A DNA stretch of 64,000 nt from Kutzneria sp. CA-103260. GTDB lineage: Bacteria; Actinomycetota; Actinomycetes; Mycobacteriales; Pseudonocardiaceae. Positions 27,546 through 36,196 of the stretch are shown here, one piece after another. A program made the position numbers and the translations under genes. The stretch spans positions 7,006,001-7,070,000 of the forward strand of contig NZ_CP073318.1 in NCBI RefSeq assembly GCF_018263855.1, in the 5' to 3' direction. Each line of letters begins with the position of its first letter. The stretch's first letter is position 1. The notes beneath the pieces were generated by a model. The model saw nothing but the letters and a program-made list of their open reading frames with translations. It had not been told where the DNA came from and ran no database searches.

Positions 27546-28250
27546 TCAGGCGCCGCTCGAGGCCGGCACGAGCGCCTTCTCGTTGGCGGACCCGGCCTTG
27601 CGCCGCCGCGCCTGGTAGTAGCTCTCGAACGCGTAGGCGGCGCACAGCGCGGCCACCATGCCCATCACCACCGCGACCGCGGCGGCCCGGGTCTTGTTGC
27701 CGCGCTGGGCCACCGGCGTGGTCGCCTGCACGGCGACGTCGACCGTGATGTACGTGGACGGCGGCGCGTCGAGCGCCTTCTGCCGGCCGGCCAGCTCCTG
27801 CTTGACCCGTTCCACGCACCGCCTGGCGATGTCCTGAGCGGCCTGCGGGATCCGGCTGTCACCCTCCACGAACACGAACGGCCCGGCGACGATCTGCTCC
27901 TGCTGGTTGGTGCTGCCGTTGGTCACCTTGTACGTGGGGTCGCCGGTCGGCGACGAGCCGAGGGCGGCCGCCACCTCCGGCGTGTTGAGCGCCTGGATGA
28001 CGATCGCCGCCGCGTTGTTCAACCCCTGGTCGAAGTTCAGCAAGGGGTTGGTGATGGTGCCCTTGTCGGTGGGCAGCGCCGGCAGGCTGCCGCCGGCCAG
28101 CGGCTGGTCCAGCACCAGCACGGCGGTGGAGGTGTAGGTGACCGGAACGGTCATATAGATGCCGGCCGCGGCCGCGACGGCCAGCAGGAAGGCCGGCACC
28201 GCCACGTACCAGCGACGGCCGAGCACGAGCACGGTCTGCCAGAAGTCCAT
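27546..28250 (-). CDS. Wzz-like chain-length determinant, paralogue 1
   Basis: 234 aa. Two transmembrane helices (about 15-33 and 188-210) flank an extracytoplasmic domain with TNPLLNFDQGLNNAAAIVIQ, and the cytoplasmic tail is short and basic. This is the Wzz/CapA topology without any kinase domain. It regulates polymer length together with the polymerase encoded next. The neighbour upstream (28257-29072) is a clear paralogue with the same start MxFW and the same NPLLNF segment. No BY-type tyrosine kinase is encoded in the window. Confidence 0.82.
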   Translation of the reverse strand: MDFWQTVLVLGRRWYVAVPAFLLAVAAAAGIYMTVPVTYTSTAVLVLDQPLAGGSLPALPTDKGTITNPLLNFDQGLNNAAAIVIQALNTPEVAAALGSSPTGDPTYKVTNGSTNQQEQIVAGPFVFVEGDSRIPQAAQDIARRCVERVKQELAGRQKALDAPPSTYITVDVAVQATTPVAQRGNKTRAAAVAVVMGMVAALCAAYAFESYYQARRRKAGSANEKALVPASSGA

Positions 28251-28256
28251 GTCGGG

Positions 28257-29072
28257 CTACACCGTCTCGTGCGGGTTGTCGTCGTTGAGCGTGCCGGAGA
28301 AGGCGTCGCCGCGGACGGTGAGAATCGCCTTGTCCTTGGCCCGCGCCATCCGCAGGGTCGGTGGGTCGAGGTCACCGGGAGAGCTGGTTAGCTCGGCCAC
28401 CGTGTCGGGGGCGCGCAGCTTGCGGGACTCGCGCATCCGGTCCAGGGCGTACGCGCCGCCGAGTCCGAGCACCAGCACCAGCACCAGAGCCGCGCCGGTC
28501 AGCTGGAGCTTCGTCGTCATCTTGGAGACCGGGGCGGTCGGCGCGATCACGTCGACGATGGACAGGTAGGTGATCGGTGGCGCGTTCAGCGCCTTCTGCC
28601 GGTTGACCAGCTCCTCGCGGAGCTTGTCCTGAGCCTTCTTCACAACCGCGCTGGCGGCCTGCGGGGTGGTGCTCTCACCCTCGATGTACACGAAGGGGCC
28701 GGTCTGGCTGCTGCTGAGCAGGTCCGGGCTGGTCGACCCGTCGTTGATGACGACGGTCGTCGGGCTGTTCGGCCCCACGCCCAGATCGGCCAGTGCGGTG
28801 GGCGTCGTCACGGCCTGGATCAGGATGCCGGAGGTGGTCTTGAGGCCGTCGTTGAAGTTCAGCAGCGGGTTGGTCAGGCCGGTCGGCTTGTTCGGGTCCA
28901 GCGAGAGCGTGCCGCCGCCGGCCGGGGTGGCCAGCACCATGAAGGCCCGCGACACGTAGTGCGTCGGCACGAGCAGGAAGGTGACGGCCGCGGCGATCAC
29001 GGCCAGCAGCACGACCGGCGGTCCCACGTAACGGCGGCGGAGGAGACCCCACATGGATTTCCAGAATTCCAT
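28257..29072 (-). CDS. Wzz-like chain-length determinant, paralogue 2
   Basis: 271 aa from ATG 29072. I chose this start because MEFWKSMWGLLRRRYVGPP aligns with the start of the paralogue. It has two transmembrane helices around an extracellular domain containing TNPLLNFNDGLKTTSGILIQ, plus a cytoplasmic tail about 40 residues longer than paralogue 1, ending in DDNPHETV. The longer tail could contact cytoplasmic partners. It is 6 nt upstream of paralogue 1, so the two are co-transcribed. The first 165 nt upstream are shared with a divergent acyltransferase gene. Confidence 0.8.
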   Translation of the reverse strand: MEFWKSMWGLLRRRYVGPPVVLLAVIAAAVTFLLVPTHYVSRAFMVLATPAGGGTLSLDPNKPTGLTNPLLNFNDGLKTTSGILIQAVTTPTALADLGVGPNSPTTVVINDGSTSPDLLSSSQTGPFVYIEGESTTPQAASAVVKKAQDKLREELVNRQKALNAPPITYLSIVDVIAPTAPVSKMTTKLQLTGAALVLVLVLGLGGAYALDRMRESRKLRAPDTVAELTSSPGDLDPPTLRMARAKDKAILTVRGDAFSGTLNDDNPHETV

Positions 29073-29236
29073 AGGCCCATGCCCCGTCTCGTGAGCGCCG
29101 GTCACGGCGACCGCCGGCATCCGGGGAATCGCCGACCTGCGAATTCCTGTTACAAGACTGAGCTGAACGGACCAGTGCGGATTGCTCCGACGAGGGTGTG
29201 GGTTACGTGGGCGAGGGCGCGCGCGATGTGAGGGGC

Positions 29237-30385
29237 ATGGACTCACCTGCCCGCCCGCGGCTCGTCGGGTTGGACGGCCTCCGGGGACTGGCGGCGCTGT
29301 TCGTGGTGCTGCACCACAGCTACCTGATGGCGTTCCCCGGTTTTCCCGTCACCCACGCGCCGGCCTGGACAGGTTTCCTGCTGTACGGGCATTTCGCGGT
29401 GGTCGTGTTCATCGTGCTGTCCGGCTTCTCGCTGGCCGTCTCGCCCGCGCGCAACGGCTGGCGGCTGGACAGCAAGGCGAAGTTCGCCCGCCGGCGGGCC
29501 TGGCGGATCCTGCCGCCGTACTGGCCGGCGCTGCTGTTCAGCCTGCTGATCGCGTGGACACTGGTGCCCCAGCCCGGCGAGGGCGTGCCGACGGGGAAGA
29601 CCGTTGTCGTCTACGGACTGCTGGTGCAGGACGTGTTCGGCTCGCCCAGTCCCAACGGCGCGTTCTGGTCCATCGCCGTGGAGGCGCAGCTGTACTTCGT
29701 GTTCCCGCTCCTCCTGCTGACGCTGCGGCGGTTCGGCGCGGCGGTGATGCTCGGTGCGGCAACGGGAATCGTGGTGCTGATCGGCGCGCTGGCCCCGCAT
29801 GTGTCCGCTGTGGACGCTCTGCTGCGGTTCACGCCGCAGTTCGCCGCCTTGTTCGCGGCCGGCGTGGTGGCGGCCGGAATCGTTCGGGCGGGCGAGAAGT
29901 GGCAGCACGTGCGCTGGCAGTGGTGGGCCTTCGCCGCCGCAGTGCCGGTCGTGGCGCTGATCGTCGTGATGGGCCCCGTCTGGACGACGGGCAACTTCCT
30001 CTGGGTGGACCTGGCCGCCGGCCCGGCCATCGCGCTGCTGCTGGTGGCCGTGGCCACCCGGCAGCCGAAACCGTTGGTGCGCCTGCTCGACACCCGTCCG
30101 GTGCGCAGTCTCGGCTCGTTCTCCTACAGCCTGTACCTCACGCACGCGCCGATCGTCGTCGTGGTCTACACGTTCGTGGTCGGTCCGCTGCTCGGCACCG
30201 GCATGGCCGCGTTCGGCCTGATGCTGCTGATCTGTGTGCCGGTGACGGTCGCGTTCGCCCGAGGCTTCGCCGCGCTGTTCGAGATCCCGTTCGTCAAGCA
30301 CCGCAGCTGGCCCGCCCTCAAGGCGGCGCTGACCGCCCGCACCGCCAAGGCCGAGGCAGCGGAACCGCTCCCGGCCACCGACTGA
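29237..30385 (+). CDS. Acyltransferase 3 family membrane protein
   Basis: 382 aa from ATG 29237 (AGGGG directly before it); an in-frame GTG at 29198 is the alternative. LVGLDGLRGLAALFVVLHHS provides the family's catalytic-type His pair. VVFIVLSGFSLAVSP, NGAFWSIAVEAQLYFVFPL and LGSFSYSLYLTHAPIVV follow in the usual order. About ten transmembrane helices. It probably modifies the polysaccharide by O-acylation, like the protein at 22388-23479, but the two are only distantly similar. It is divergent from the Wzz-like pair. Confidence 0.88.
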   Translation: MDSPARPRLVGLDGLRGLAALFVVLHHSYLMAFPGFPVTHAPAWTGFLLYGHFAVVVFIVLSGFSLAVSPARNGWRLDSKAKFARRRAWRILPPYWPALLFSLLIAWTLVPQPGEGVPTGKTVVVYGLLVQDVFGSPSPNGAFWSIAVEAQLYFVFPLLLLTLRRFGAAVMLGAATGIVVLIGALAPHVSAVDALLRFTPQFAALFAAGVVAAGIVRAGEKWQHVRWQWWAFAAAVPVVALIVVMGPVWTTGNFLWVDLAAGPAIALLLVAVATRQPKPLVRLLDTRPVRSLGSFSYSLYLTHAPIVVVVYTFVVGPLLGTGMAAFGLMLLICVPVTVAFARGFAALFEIPFVKHRSWPALKAALTARTAKAEAAEPLPATD

Positions 30386-30387
30386 GG

Positions 30388-30443
30388 GATCCCGTCGACC
30401 GGCCCAGGGCCCCGTCGACCGAGCGGGATCCCGCCGACCGACC
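30388..30443. repeat. Short interspersed repeats after an acyltransferase gene
   Basis: Just past the stop, CCGTCGACCG occurs twice and the variant CCGCCGACCG once, bracketed by two GGGATCCC palindromes. There is no gene in this 119-nt convergent gap. Confidence 0.5.
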
Positions 30444-30457
30444 AAGATCAAGGCTCA

Positions 30458-30482
30458 ATTCCTGACGTTCAACGCCAGGAAT
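30458..30482. repeat. Dispersed palindromic repeat, family 2 (probable bidirectional terminator)
   Basis: ATTCCTG (30458-30464) pairs with CAGGAAT (30476-30482) around ACGTTCAACGC. It is followed by a CCCCCTTCCAAGC tail. The same GCGTTCAACG-centred palindrome with the same tail recurs at 55403-55450. Both lie 3' of genes. Confidence 0.65.
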
Positions 30483-30504
30483 GCCCCCTTCCAAGCGAGC
30501 TTGG

Positions 30505-31383
30505 CTAGCGGGGAACCAGGTCTCGGGCTATCTTGGCGAGTTTGCGGGCTCGGCGGGTGGCGACGATGCGCTGGCGGCGGGCGTACATCCGGCCGACCTC
30601 GACCATCGCGCGGCGGCGCTGGTCGTCGGTCAGCGCGTCGATGTGCCGCACGTAGTCCAGCATCGCCCGGCACTGCAGGGTGGTCGCGAAATGCGCCTGC
30701 CAGGCCGGCACATCCAGCCGCCGGGCCAGGGTCGACGGGACCTCGTGCTTCCAGTTCCGCTTGGCCAGCACCTCCGGCACATGGCCCCACGGCCCGGCCA
30801 GCGCCAGCTTGGTGGCGTACACCTCGTCCTCACGCAGCATGTTGCGCCGCTCGATGCGCACCACGGGCTCCCGGCGCACCATGCCGTACAGCGGGTCGAT
30901 GATCAGGTGGCTCTCGTTGAGCAGCCGGAGCATCTCGGTGAGGCGGACCACCGGATCGTCCGACCGCAACGCGGTTCCACGGTACGGCTCGGTCGCGGTG
31001 ACGCCGTCCGGACCGGTGTAGTCGACCTGGCTGGTGACCAGGATCAGCCGCGGATCCTCGGCGAACACGTCGAGGCCGCGGGACACGCAGTTGGGCGCCA
31101 GCCAGTCGTCGTCGCCGACCCAGCGGAAGAACTCGCCGCGGCCCAGCCGCAGCGCGCCGACGAAGTTGTTGAGCAGCCCCACGTTCACCGGGTTGCGGTG
31201 GTAGACGATCCGCGAGTCCTCGGCGGCCAGCGAGCGGCACAGCTGCTCGGTGCCGTCGGTGGAGGCGTTGTCGCTGATCACCAATTCCAGGTCGGCGTGG
31301 TCCTGGGCGAGCACCGAGCGCACGACGGCCTCGATCCGTTCGACCCCGTTGTAGACCGGCAGACCCACGGACACCAGCGGCAT
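30505..31383 (-). CDS. Glycosyltransferase family 2
   Basis: 292 aa. The GT-A signatures are VSVGLPVYNGVERIEAVV, LVISDNASTDGT, and GDDDW (metal-binding DDD) around residues 88-92. The C-terminal part is basic and helical (RRARKLAKIARDLV), likely membrane-associated. It is separated from the flippase gene upstream by 14 nt, so it is part of the minus-strand polysaccharide operon. It probably adds a sugar to the lipid-linked unit. Confidence 0.88.
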   Translation of the reverse strand: MPLVSVGLPVYNGVERIEAVVRSVLAQDHADLELVISDNASTDGTEQLCRSLAAEDSRIVYHRNPVNVGLLNNFVGALRLGRGEFFRWVGDDDWLAPNCVSRGLDVFAEDPRLILVTSQVDYTGPDGVTATEPYRGTALRSDDPVVRLTEMLRLLNESHLIIDPLYGMVRREPVVRIERRNMLREDEVYATKLALAGPWGHVPEVLAKRNWKHEVPSTLARRLDVPAWQAHFATTLQCRAMLDYVRHIDALTDDQRRRAMVEVGRMYARRQRIVATRRARKLAKIARDLVPR

Positions 31384-31397
31384 GACAACTCCCTAAC

Positions 31398-32924
31398 TCA
31401 GCGGGCGCGGGCCAGCCGCGTGCGCAACTGCCGGAACTGCTCTACGGGCACCACAGTCAGCACGAAAGCCAGCAGCCCGGCCAAACCGGGCACGAACAGG
31501 TGCAGGAACACGCCGCCGTCGACCAGTCGCACAACGACCATCGTCGCGGCGGCGCACAGCACGGCCCCGATCGCCGGCCGGATCAGGGCCGGCAGCACCG
31601 GAAGCAGCGACACGCCGGCCCGGTGCAGCGCGGCCACGGCCAGCGGCAGGGCCACCAGCAGCGCGACGATGCCGTGGGCGATCGCCGCGCCACGGATGTA
31701 GTCCAGGTGCGTGCCGAACCACAGCGCCGGAATCAGCGCGATGGCCCAGCCGGCGTTCAGCACCACCGTCGACCGGGTCGCGCCCAACGAGGTCAGGATG
31801 TCGAAGGCCAGCGAGGTCAGCATGCGCACGACCATCAGCACGGTCAGGAACCGCAGCACAGCGGCCGACGGGCCCCACTGATCTCCGTACAGGAACACGA
31901 TCATGTACGGCGCCAGCACGGCCATCAGCACCGCCACCGGCAGGATCGCCGACACCAGCACCGGCACCGACCGCCGCACTCCGGCGGCCAGCGCCTCCGG
32001 TTCCTGTTCGGCGAGCCGGGAGAAACTCGGGATCGAGACGTAGCGGACGGCCGTGCCGACCAGGCCCGGCACCCAGTTGGAGACGTTGAACGCCAACAGG
32101 TAGTAGCCCAGGGCGGTCGCGCCGAGCACGTTGCCGACGATCACGTAGTCGGCGTTGAGCAGCACCGACTCCACGCCCAGGCTGGCCGCCAGCGGGATGC
32201 CGAACTTCAGCAGCTTGCGGGCGATCTCCCGGTCGAAGGCCAGTTTGAACGGGAGGTTTCCCATGCGCCAGACCAGGATCCCGGTGACCACGGAGCCGGC
32301 CACCTGTCCACCGGCGAAGCTGTAGGCCCCGGCCCCGGCGAAGGCCAGCGGCACCGCGACCACGAAGTTGGCCGCCATGCCGACCATCGTCGCCTTGGTC
32401 AGCCGGTCCTGCTCGAACCGCCGCATCAGCGCCGCGCTGCGACAGGAAGTGATGCCGTCGACGATGATGATCACCGTCAGCAGCCGCACCACCGGCGCCG
32501 CGTCCGGTGTGCCGGCCAGGGTGGCGAAAGCGGGCGCGCCGACGAAGAACACCGCGTACACCAGCGTGCTGAACGCGATGGCGATCGTGGTGCCGGTCGG
32601 CGCCATGTCCTCCAGCTTGCCGCGCCACTGCACGCCGGCCGCGATCACGCCGATGTCGTTGACGTGCATGACGAAGGCGGTGGCGGCCATGGCCACCGCG
32701 AACACACCGAAGTCGGCCGGCACCAGCAGCCGGGCCAGGATCAGCCCGATGGTGAAGGAGCCGACCTTGGTGCCCAGGTTGCCGACCAGGCTCCAGCGCA
32801 GGCCGCGCCCGGCCTTGCGACCGATCGTCCCGACCTGGGCGGCCGTCTGCTCGGCTGCCGGCGAGTCGGGGCCGATCGTGCCGACCTCCGCCGCCGGCTC
32901 CTCCGGTAACTCAGACCCGCTCAA
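31398..32924 (-). CDS. Wzx-like lipid-linked oligosaccharide flippase
   Basis: 508 aa with about 12 to 14 hydrophobic segments, matching the polysaccharide-transport (PST/MATE-like) family: GRGLRWSLVGNLGTKVGSFT, LARLLVPADFGVFAVAMA and AALGYYLLAFN-type stretches. The first 35 residues are cytoplasmic and contain the peptide VGTIG twice (AAEVGTIG and AAQVGTIG), an odd local duplication. It should move the repeat unit across the membrane. It overlaps the upstream gene by 14 nt, an unusually long overlap for this operon. Confidence 0.87.
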   Translation of the reverse strand: MSGSELPEEPAAEVGTIGPDSPAAEQTAAQVGTIGRKAGRGLRWSLVGNLGTKVGSFTIGLILARLLVPADFGVFAVAMAATAFVMHVNDIGVIAAGVQWRGKLEDMAPTGTTIAIAFSTLVYAVFFVGAPAFATLAGTPDAAPVVRLLTVIIIVDGITSCRSAALMRRFEQDRLTKATMVGMAANFVVAVPLAFAGAGAYSFAGGQVAGSVVTGILVWRMGNLPFKLAFDREIARKLLKFGIPLAASLGVESVLLNADYVIVGNVLGATALGYYLLAFNVSNWVPGLVGTAVRYVSIPSFSRLAEQEPEALAAGVRRSVPVLVSAILPVAVLMAVLAPYMIVFLYGDQWGPSAAVLRFLTVLMVVRMLTSLAFDILTSLGATRSTVVLNAGWAIALIPALWFGTHLDYIRGAAIAHGIVALLVALPLAVAALHRAGVSLLPVLPALIRPAIGAVLCAAATMVVVRLVDGGVFLHLFVPGLAGLLAFVLTVVPVEQFRQLRTRLARAR

Positions 32925-33903
32925 GCCAGATCTCCCGCCAGAACGGCACGAACTCGCGCGGGCAGCTGGCGTTGTACACCCCGGCGCAGACGATGTCCTC
33001 CAGGATGATGCACGGGCTCTTCATGGTCAGCAGCTCGCCGGTCTTCTCGTCCAGGCACTTGGTGACCCGGGCCTGCACCCGCGCGGTCTGGCCGCAGTAG
33101 CGGGCCATCTCGATCTCGAAGCCCATGCCCCGGTTGAGCATGTCCTCGTTGAGGGTGGCCAGGATCGCTTCCTTGCTCTTCACCCGGACCAGCTCGCCCG
33201 GCTGGAGGTCCAGGTGCGCGGTCGGCGTCTTGCCGACCACGCCGCCCTTGATGAAGCCCCAGCGCAGGCCTTCCTTGAACCACAGCCGGCGCGGCAGCTT
33301 GCTCCGGCTCACGTCCTGGAGCCGGTTGAACAGGCCGACCAGGAAGGCCTTGAACGACTCCCACGCGGTGACGTTGCCGGTCTTGACGTCCTCGACGTAC
33401 TGGCCGAGGTCGCGGAACGGTAGGCAGGTCGGCGCGGCCCGGAGCAACTCGGTGGCCTGGCAGGAGAACCGCTCCCCGCCGTCCGGTCCGGGCTCCTTGT
33501 GCGTGTTGGTCACCAGCAGCGGCAGGTCGATCCGGCCGGTCGGCTTCGCCTCCGGGACCAGAGATCCCGGCTCGACACGCTTGAGCCAGGCTTCCTTCCA
33601 GTACATGGAGCACGCGGTCTGGCAGCCGCCGTGCGCGGAGCCGTCGCAGCGGGCCCCGGCGAGGTGCACGGAGTTCTCCATCTTGCGGATGCCGCTGCGG
33701 CTGATGGTGTCGCAGAGCTTGTGCGCCACCTTGTGCACGGTCATCCGCTGCCCGCAGAACCGGACCATCTCCGGCATGAACGGCAGGTTCTCCAGCTCGC
33801 CCCGGTCGTCCAGGGTGGCCAGGATCTCCTCGATGCTGCGCACCTCGACCAGGTCGCCGACCCGTAAGCCGAGCGTGGGCGCGGTGGTCACGGACTGGGT
33901 CAT
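32911..33903 (-). CDS. Internally duplicated cysteine-rich protein of unknown function
   Basis: 330 aa from ATG 33903 (AAGGAG 11 nt upstream); a GTG at 33915 is an alternative that overlaps the upstream stop. Residues 11-110 and 231-330 are two copies of the same 100-residue unit, without gaps. Shared landmarks are GDLVEVRS/GELVRVKS, EEILATL/EAILATL, EMVRFCGQ/EMARYCGQ, two Cys 8 residues apart (86 and 94; 306 and 314), and KEAWLKRV/REIWLERV at the end. A 120-residue linker with Cys148 and Cys160 joins them. No signal peptide or membrane segment. The Cys pattern hints at metal binding. I do not recognise the family. Confidence 0.75.
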   Translation of the reverse strand: MTQSVTTAPTLGLRVGDLVEVRSIEEILATLDDRGELENLPFMPEMVRFCGQRMTVHKVAHKLCDTISRSGIRKMENSVHLAGARCDGSAHGGCQTACSMYWKEAWLKRVEPGSLVPEAKPTGRIDLPLLVTNTHKEPGPDGGERFSCQATELLRAAPTCLPFRDLGQYVEDVKTGNVTAWESFKAFLVGLFNRLQDVSRSKLPRRLWFKEGLRWGFIKGGVVGKTPTAHLDLQPGELVRVKSKEAILATLNEDMLNRGMGFEIEMARYCGQTARVQARVTKCLDEKTGELLTMKSPCIILEDIVCAGVYNASCPREFVPFWREIWLERV

Positions 33904-33911
33904 CTTCGGTG

Positions 33912-35165
33912 TCACTCCTTCACCAGGCCGGCGCCGCGCAGGGCGTCGGCCGCGTCCGCGACCGTGGCGAACGGCAATCCGGATCGTTGCGCTACGTCCA
34001 GCAGGCTGTGCTCGCCGTCGGACAGGTTCAGCACCCACAACATCGCCAGCTGGGCCTGTTTCGTGTCACTGCGCCCGCCGAGCGAGTCGTACAGCCCGCG
34101 CCGGCCCAACTGCGGCTCGCCGTACGGACTCAGGTTCACGTAGCGGCGGTCGCGCTCCAGCACGGTCACCGCCGCCCACAGGGTCTCCAGGGTGTCGGCC
34201 ATCGACTCCTCGGTGACGAAGTCGGGATCGTCCCCGGAGGTGTGGTATTCCGGATAGCCGGCATAGGGCGTCCGGGTGAGGCTGCCGACGCCGAGGTTGA
34301 AGCCCGGTGAGCAGTACTGTCGCTCGTCGTAGCCGTACGGGGAGAAGTCGAGCACCGTGTGCTCCCGCCCCAATTCCCGCAGCACGTGCTCCATGGCCCG
34401 GTCCATCGGCGCGTCACCGCGGCGGCTTCGCTTGTACGTCACCGAGCCGCGGTCGCCGGCGCAGGCGATGGTGACGCCGCCGAGGATCCGGTCCACCCGC
34501 TCGAAGTTGCGGGCCAGCCAGGTGATCGCGCCGATCGTGCCGGGCGCGAAGATGAACCGGTAGGTGTAGCGCGGTTTCCGCGCCGCCAGGCGCTTGGCCA
34601 GCTCCACTGCCACCGCGACGCCGGCCATGTTGTCGTTGGCCAGCGAGGGATGGCAGATGTGACACGAGACGATGATCTCGTCGGTCAGCTCACCGGGGAC
34701 CACGTGCTCGCCGTAGCTGAGGTGCCCGTCCGCCAGGGTGGAGTCGATGAACACCTCGTAATCGCCGTCCGGCAACGACTCCAGCACGTCGTGCCGTAGG
34801 CAGAAGCCCCACCGCTCGGCGTAGTAGCTGGTCCGGTACGGGATCAGCGCCGGCTGTTCCGGCAGTGTGTGCAGGTGCTCGCGCAGCTCGGCCAGCGGCA
34901 TCACCGCGTGCATGGGCGTGCTGTAGCCGACGACGTGCAGGTTGTGCTCGGCGAAGTCGATCACCTTGCGGCCGCTGGCATCCTTCACCCAGGCGTCCCG
35001 GATGTTCCACTCCCGCGGCACCGTCCAGTCCAGCACCTCGGTCCCGGTCGGCACCTCGGAGACCGCCAGCTCGACCTGCTCGCCGATGATCTCCAACGTC
35101 CGGCGCAGGCCGTTCCCGGTGATGCTGCGGCACACCGGGAACAGCCGCTCCACCAGCTCCTTCAC
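33912..35165 (-). CDS. DUF4910 domain protein (M28 aminopeptidase-like fold)
   Basis: 417 aa from GTG 35165, overlapping the upstream TGA as GTGA. The central domain carries a metallopeptidase-like segment CHICHPSLANDN (168-179) and, later, HTSGDD (308-313), which look like the metal-binding His and Asp residues of M28-type aminopeptidases. The last 40 residues resemble a winged helix (SLLDVAQRSGLPFATVADAA). Members occur in surface-polysaccharide loci beside sugar nucleotidyltransferases. A carbohydrate-amide or sugar-modifying hydrolase role is inferred from context, not known. Confidence 0.8.
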   Translation of the reverse strand: MKELVERLFPVCRSITGNGLRRTLEIIGEQVELAVSEVPTGTEVLDWTVPREWNIRDAWVKDASGRKVIDFAEHNLHVVGYSTPMHAVMPLAELREHLHTLPEQPALIPYRTSYYAERWGFCLRHDVLESLPDGDYEVFIDSTLADGHLSYGEHVVPGELTDEIIVSCHICHPSLANDNMAGVAVAVELAKRLAARKPRYTYRFIFAPGTIGAITWLARNFERVDRILGGVTIACAGDRGSVTYKRSRRGDAPMDRAMEHVLRELGREHTVLDFSPYGYDERQYCSPGFNLGVGSLTRTPYAGYPEYHTSGDDPDFVTEESMADTLETLWAAVTVLERDRRYVNLSPYGEPQLGRRGLYDSLGGRSDTKQAQLAMLWVLNLSDGEHSLLDVAQRSGLPFATVADAADALRGAGLVKE

Positions 35166-36196
35166 CGAACGGGCCGCATGTCCGGGCCGAGGGTGCCCGC
35201 GTCGGTGCGGTCCGAGAGCCGGGCCAGCCGGGTGAAGCGGTGCTTGAAGTCCTGCTCGGTGAGCCCGAAGCGCTGGTACGCCTCGTAGAGCTCGACCGCG
35301 CCGTCCTTGACCGACCACGCGGCGTGGTAGTCCGGCATGGCCGCCCGGATCCGGCTAAAGTCGACCCGGTAGGAGCGCGGGTCCGCGCCGGCCTCACCGG
35401 TGATCACCAGCTTGGAGCCGGGCACCGCCTCGATCACCTCGCCGGCGATCTCGGCCACGGTCAGGTTGTTCAGCTCGGTGCCGACGTTGAACGCCCTGTT
35501 GTGCACCGATTCCTTGGGTGCGACCAACGCGCAGGCGAACGCGGCGGCAATGTCCTTGGCGTGCACCAGTGGCCGCCACGGGGTGCCGTCGGACAGCACG
35601 CGCACCTGGCCGGTCAGGTGCGCGTGCCCGACCAGGTTGTTCAGCACGATGTCCGCGCGCAGCCGCGGCGAGAAGCCGAAAGCGGTGGCGTTGCGCATAT
35701 ACACCGGCGTGAAGTCGTCGTCGGCCAGCTCGGCCACGTCGTCCTCGACCCGCACCTTGGACTCCGCGTACGGCGTCACCGGGCGCAGCGGGGCGTCCTC
35801 GTCGACCAGACCGCCACCGCCGGACGCGCCGTAGACCGAGCACGTCGAGGCGTACAGGTAGCGCTCGACGCCGGCCTCCTTGGCCAGCCGGGCCAGCGTC
35901 ACCGAGGCGTGGTGGTTGATGTCGTAGGTCAGCTGCGGGGCCAGCGAGCCCAACGGGTCGTTGGACAGCGCGGCCAGGTGCACCACGGCGTCCACATCGG
36001 ACAGATGCTCGGCGGTGACGTCACGGAGGTCGACGTCGATGCCGGCCGGGTCGGCCGGCCGGTCGCCGAGCACGCAGTCCGCGAACAGGCCGGAGTCGAG
36101 GCCCACCACCTCGTGCCCGGCCTCGGCCAGCACCGGGGCCATCACAGTGCCCAGGTAGCCCTGGTGTCCGGTCAGCAGCACGCGCATCCGGGTCAT
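35162..36196 (-). CDS. NAD-dependent sugar epimerase/dehydratase (extended SDR)
   Basis: 344 aa from ATG 36196 (ATGA overlap with PIG-L); a second ATG at 36187 is in frame. Motifs are TGHQGYLGTVMAPVL (NAD-binding, G-x2-G-x2-G), VVHLAALSNDPLG, STCSVYG, and PYAESK for the Y-x3-K catalytic pair. Such proteins reduce, dehydrate or epimerise nucleotide-bound sugars. Together with the nucleotidyltransferase and methyltransferase of the same operon it should build an unusual branched or deoxy sugar. Confidence 0.86.
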   Translation of the reverse strand: MTRMRVLLTGHQGYLGTVMAPVLAEAGHEVVGLDSGLFADCVLGDRPADPAGIDVDLRDVTAEHLSDVDAVVHLAALSNDPLGSLAPQLTYDINHHASVTLARLAKEAGVERYLYASTCSVYGASGGGGLVDEDAPLRPVTPYAESKVRVEDDVAELADDDFTPVYMRNATAFGFSPRLRADIVLNNLVGHAHLTGQVRVLSDGTPWRPLVHAKDIAAAFACALVAPKESVHNRAFNVGTELNNLTVAEIAGEVIEAVPGSKLVITGEAGADPRSYRVDFSRIRAAMPDYHAAWSVKDGAVELYEAYQRFGLTEQDFKHRFTRLARLSDRTDAGTLGPDMRPVR

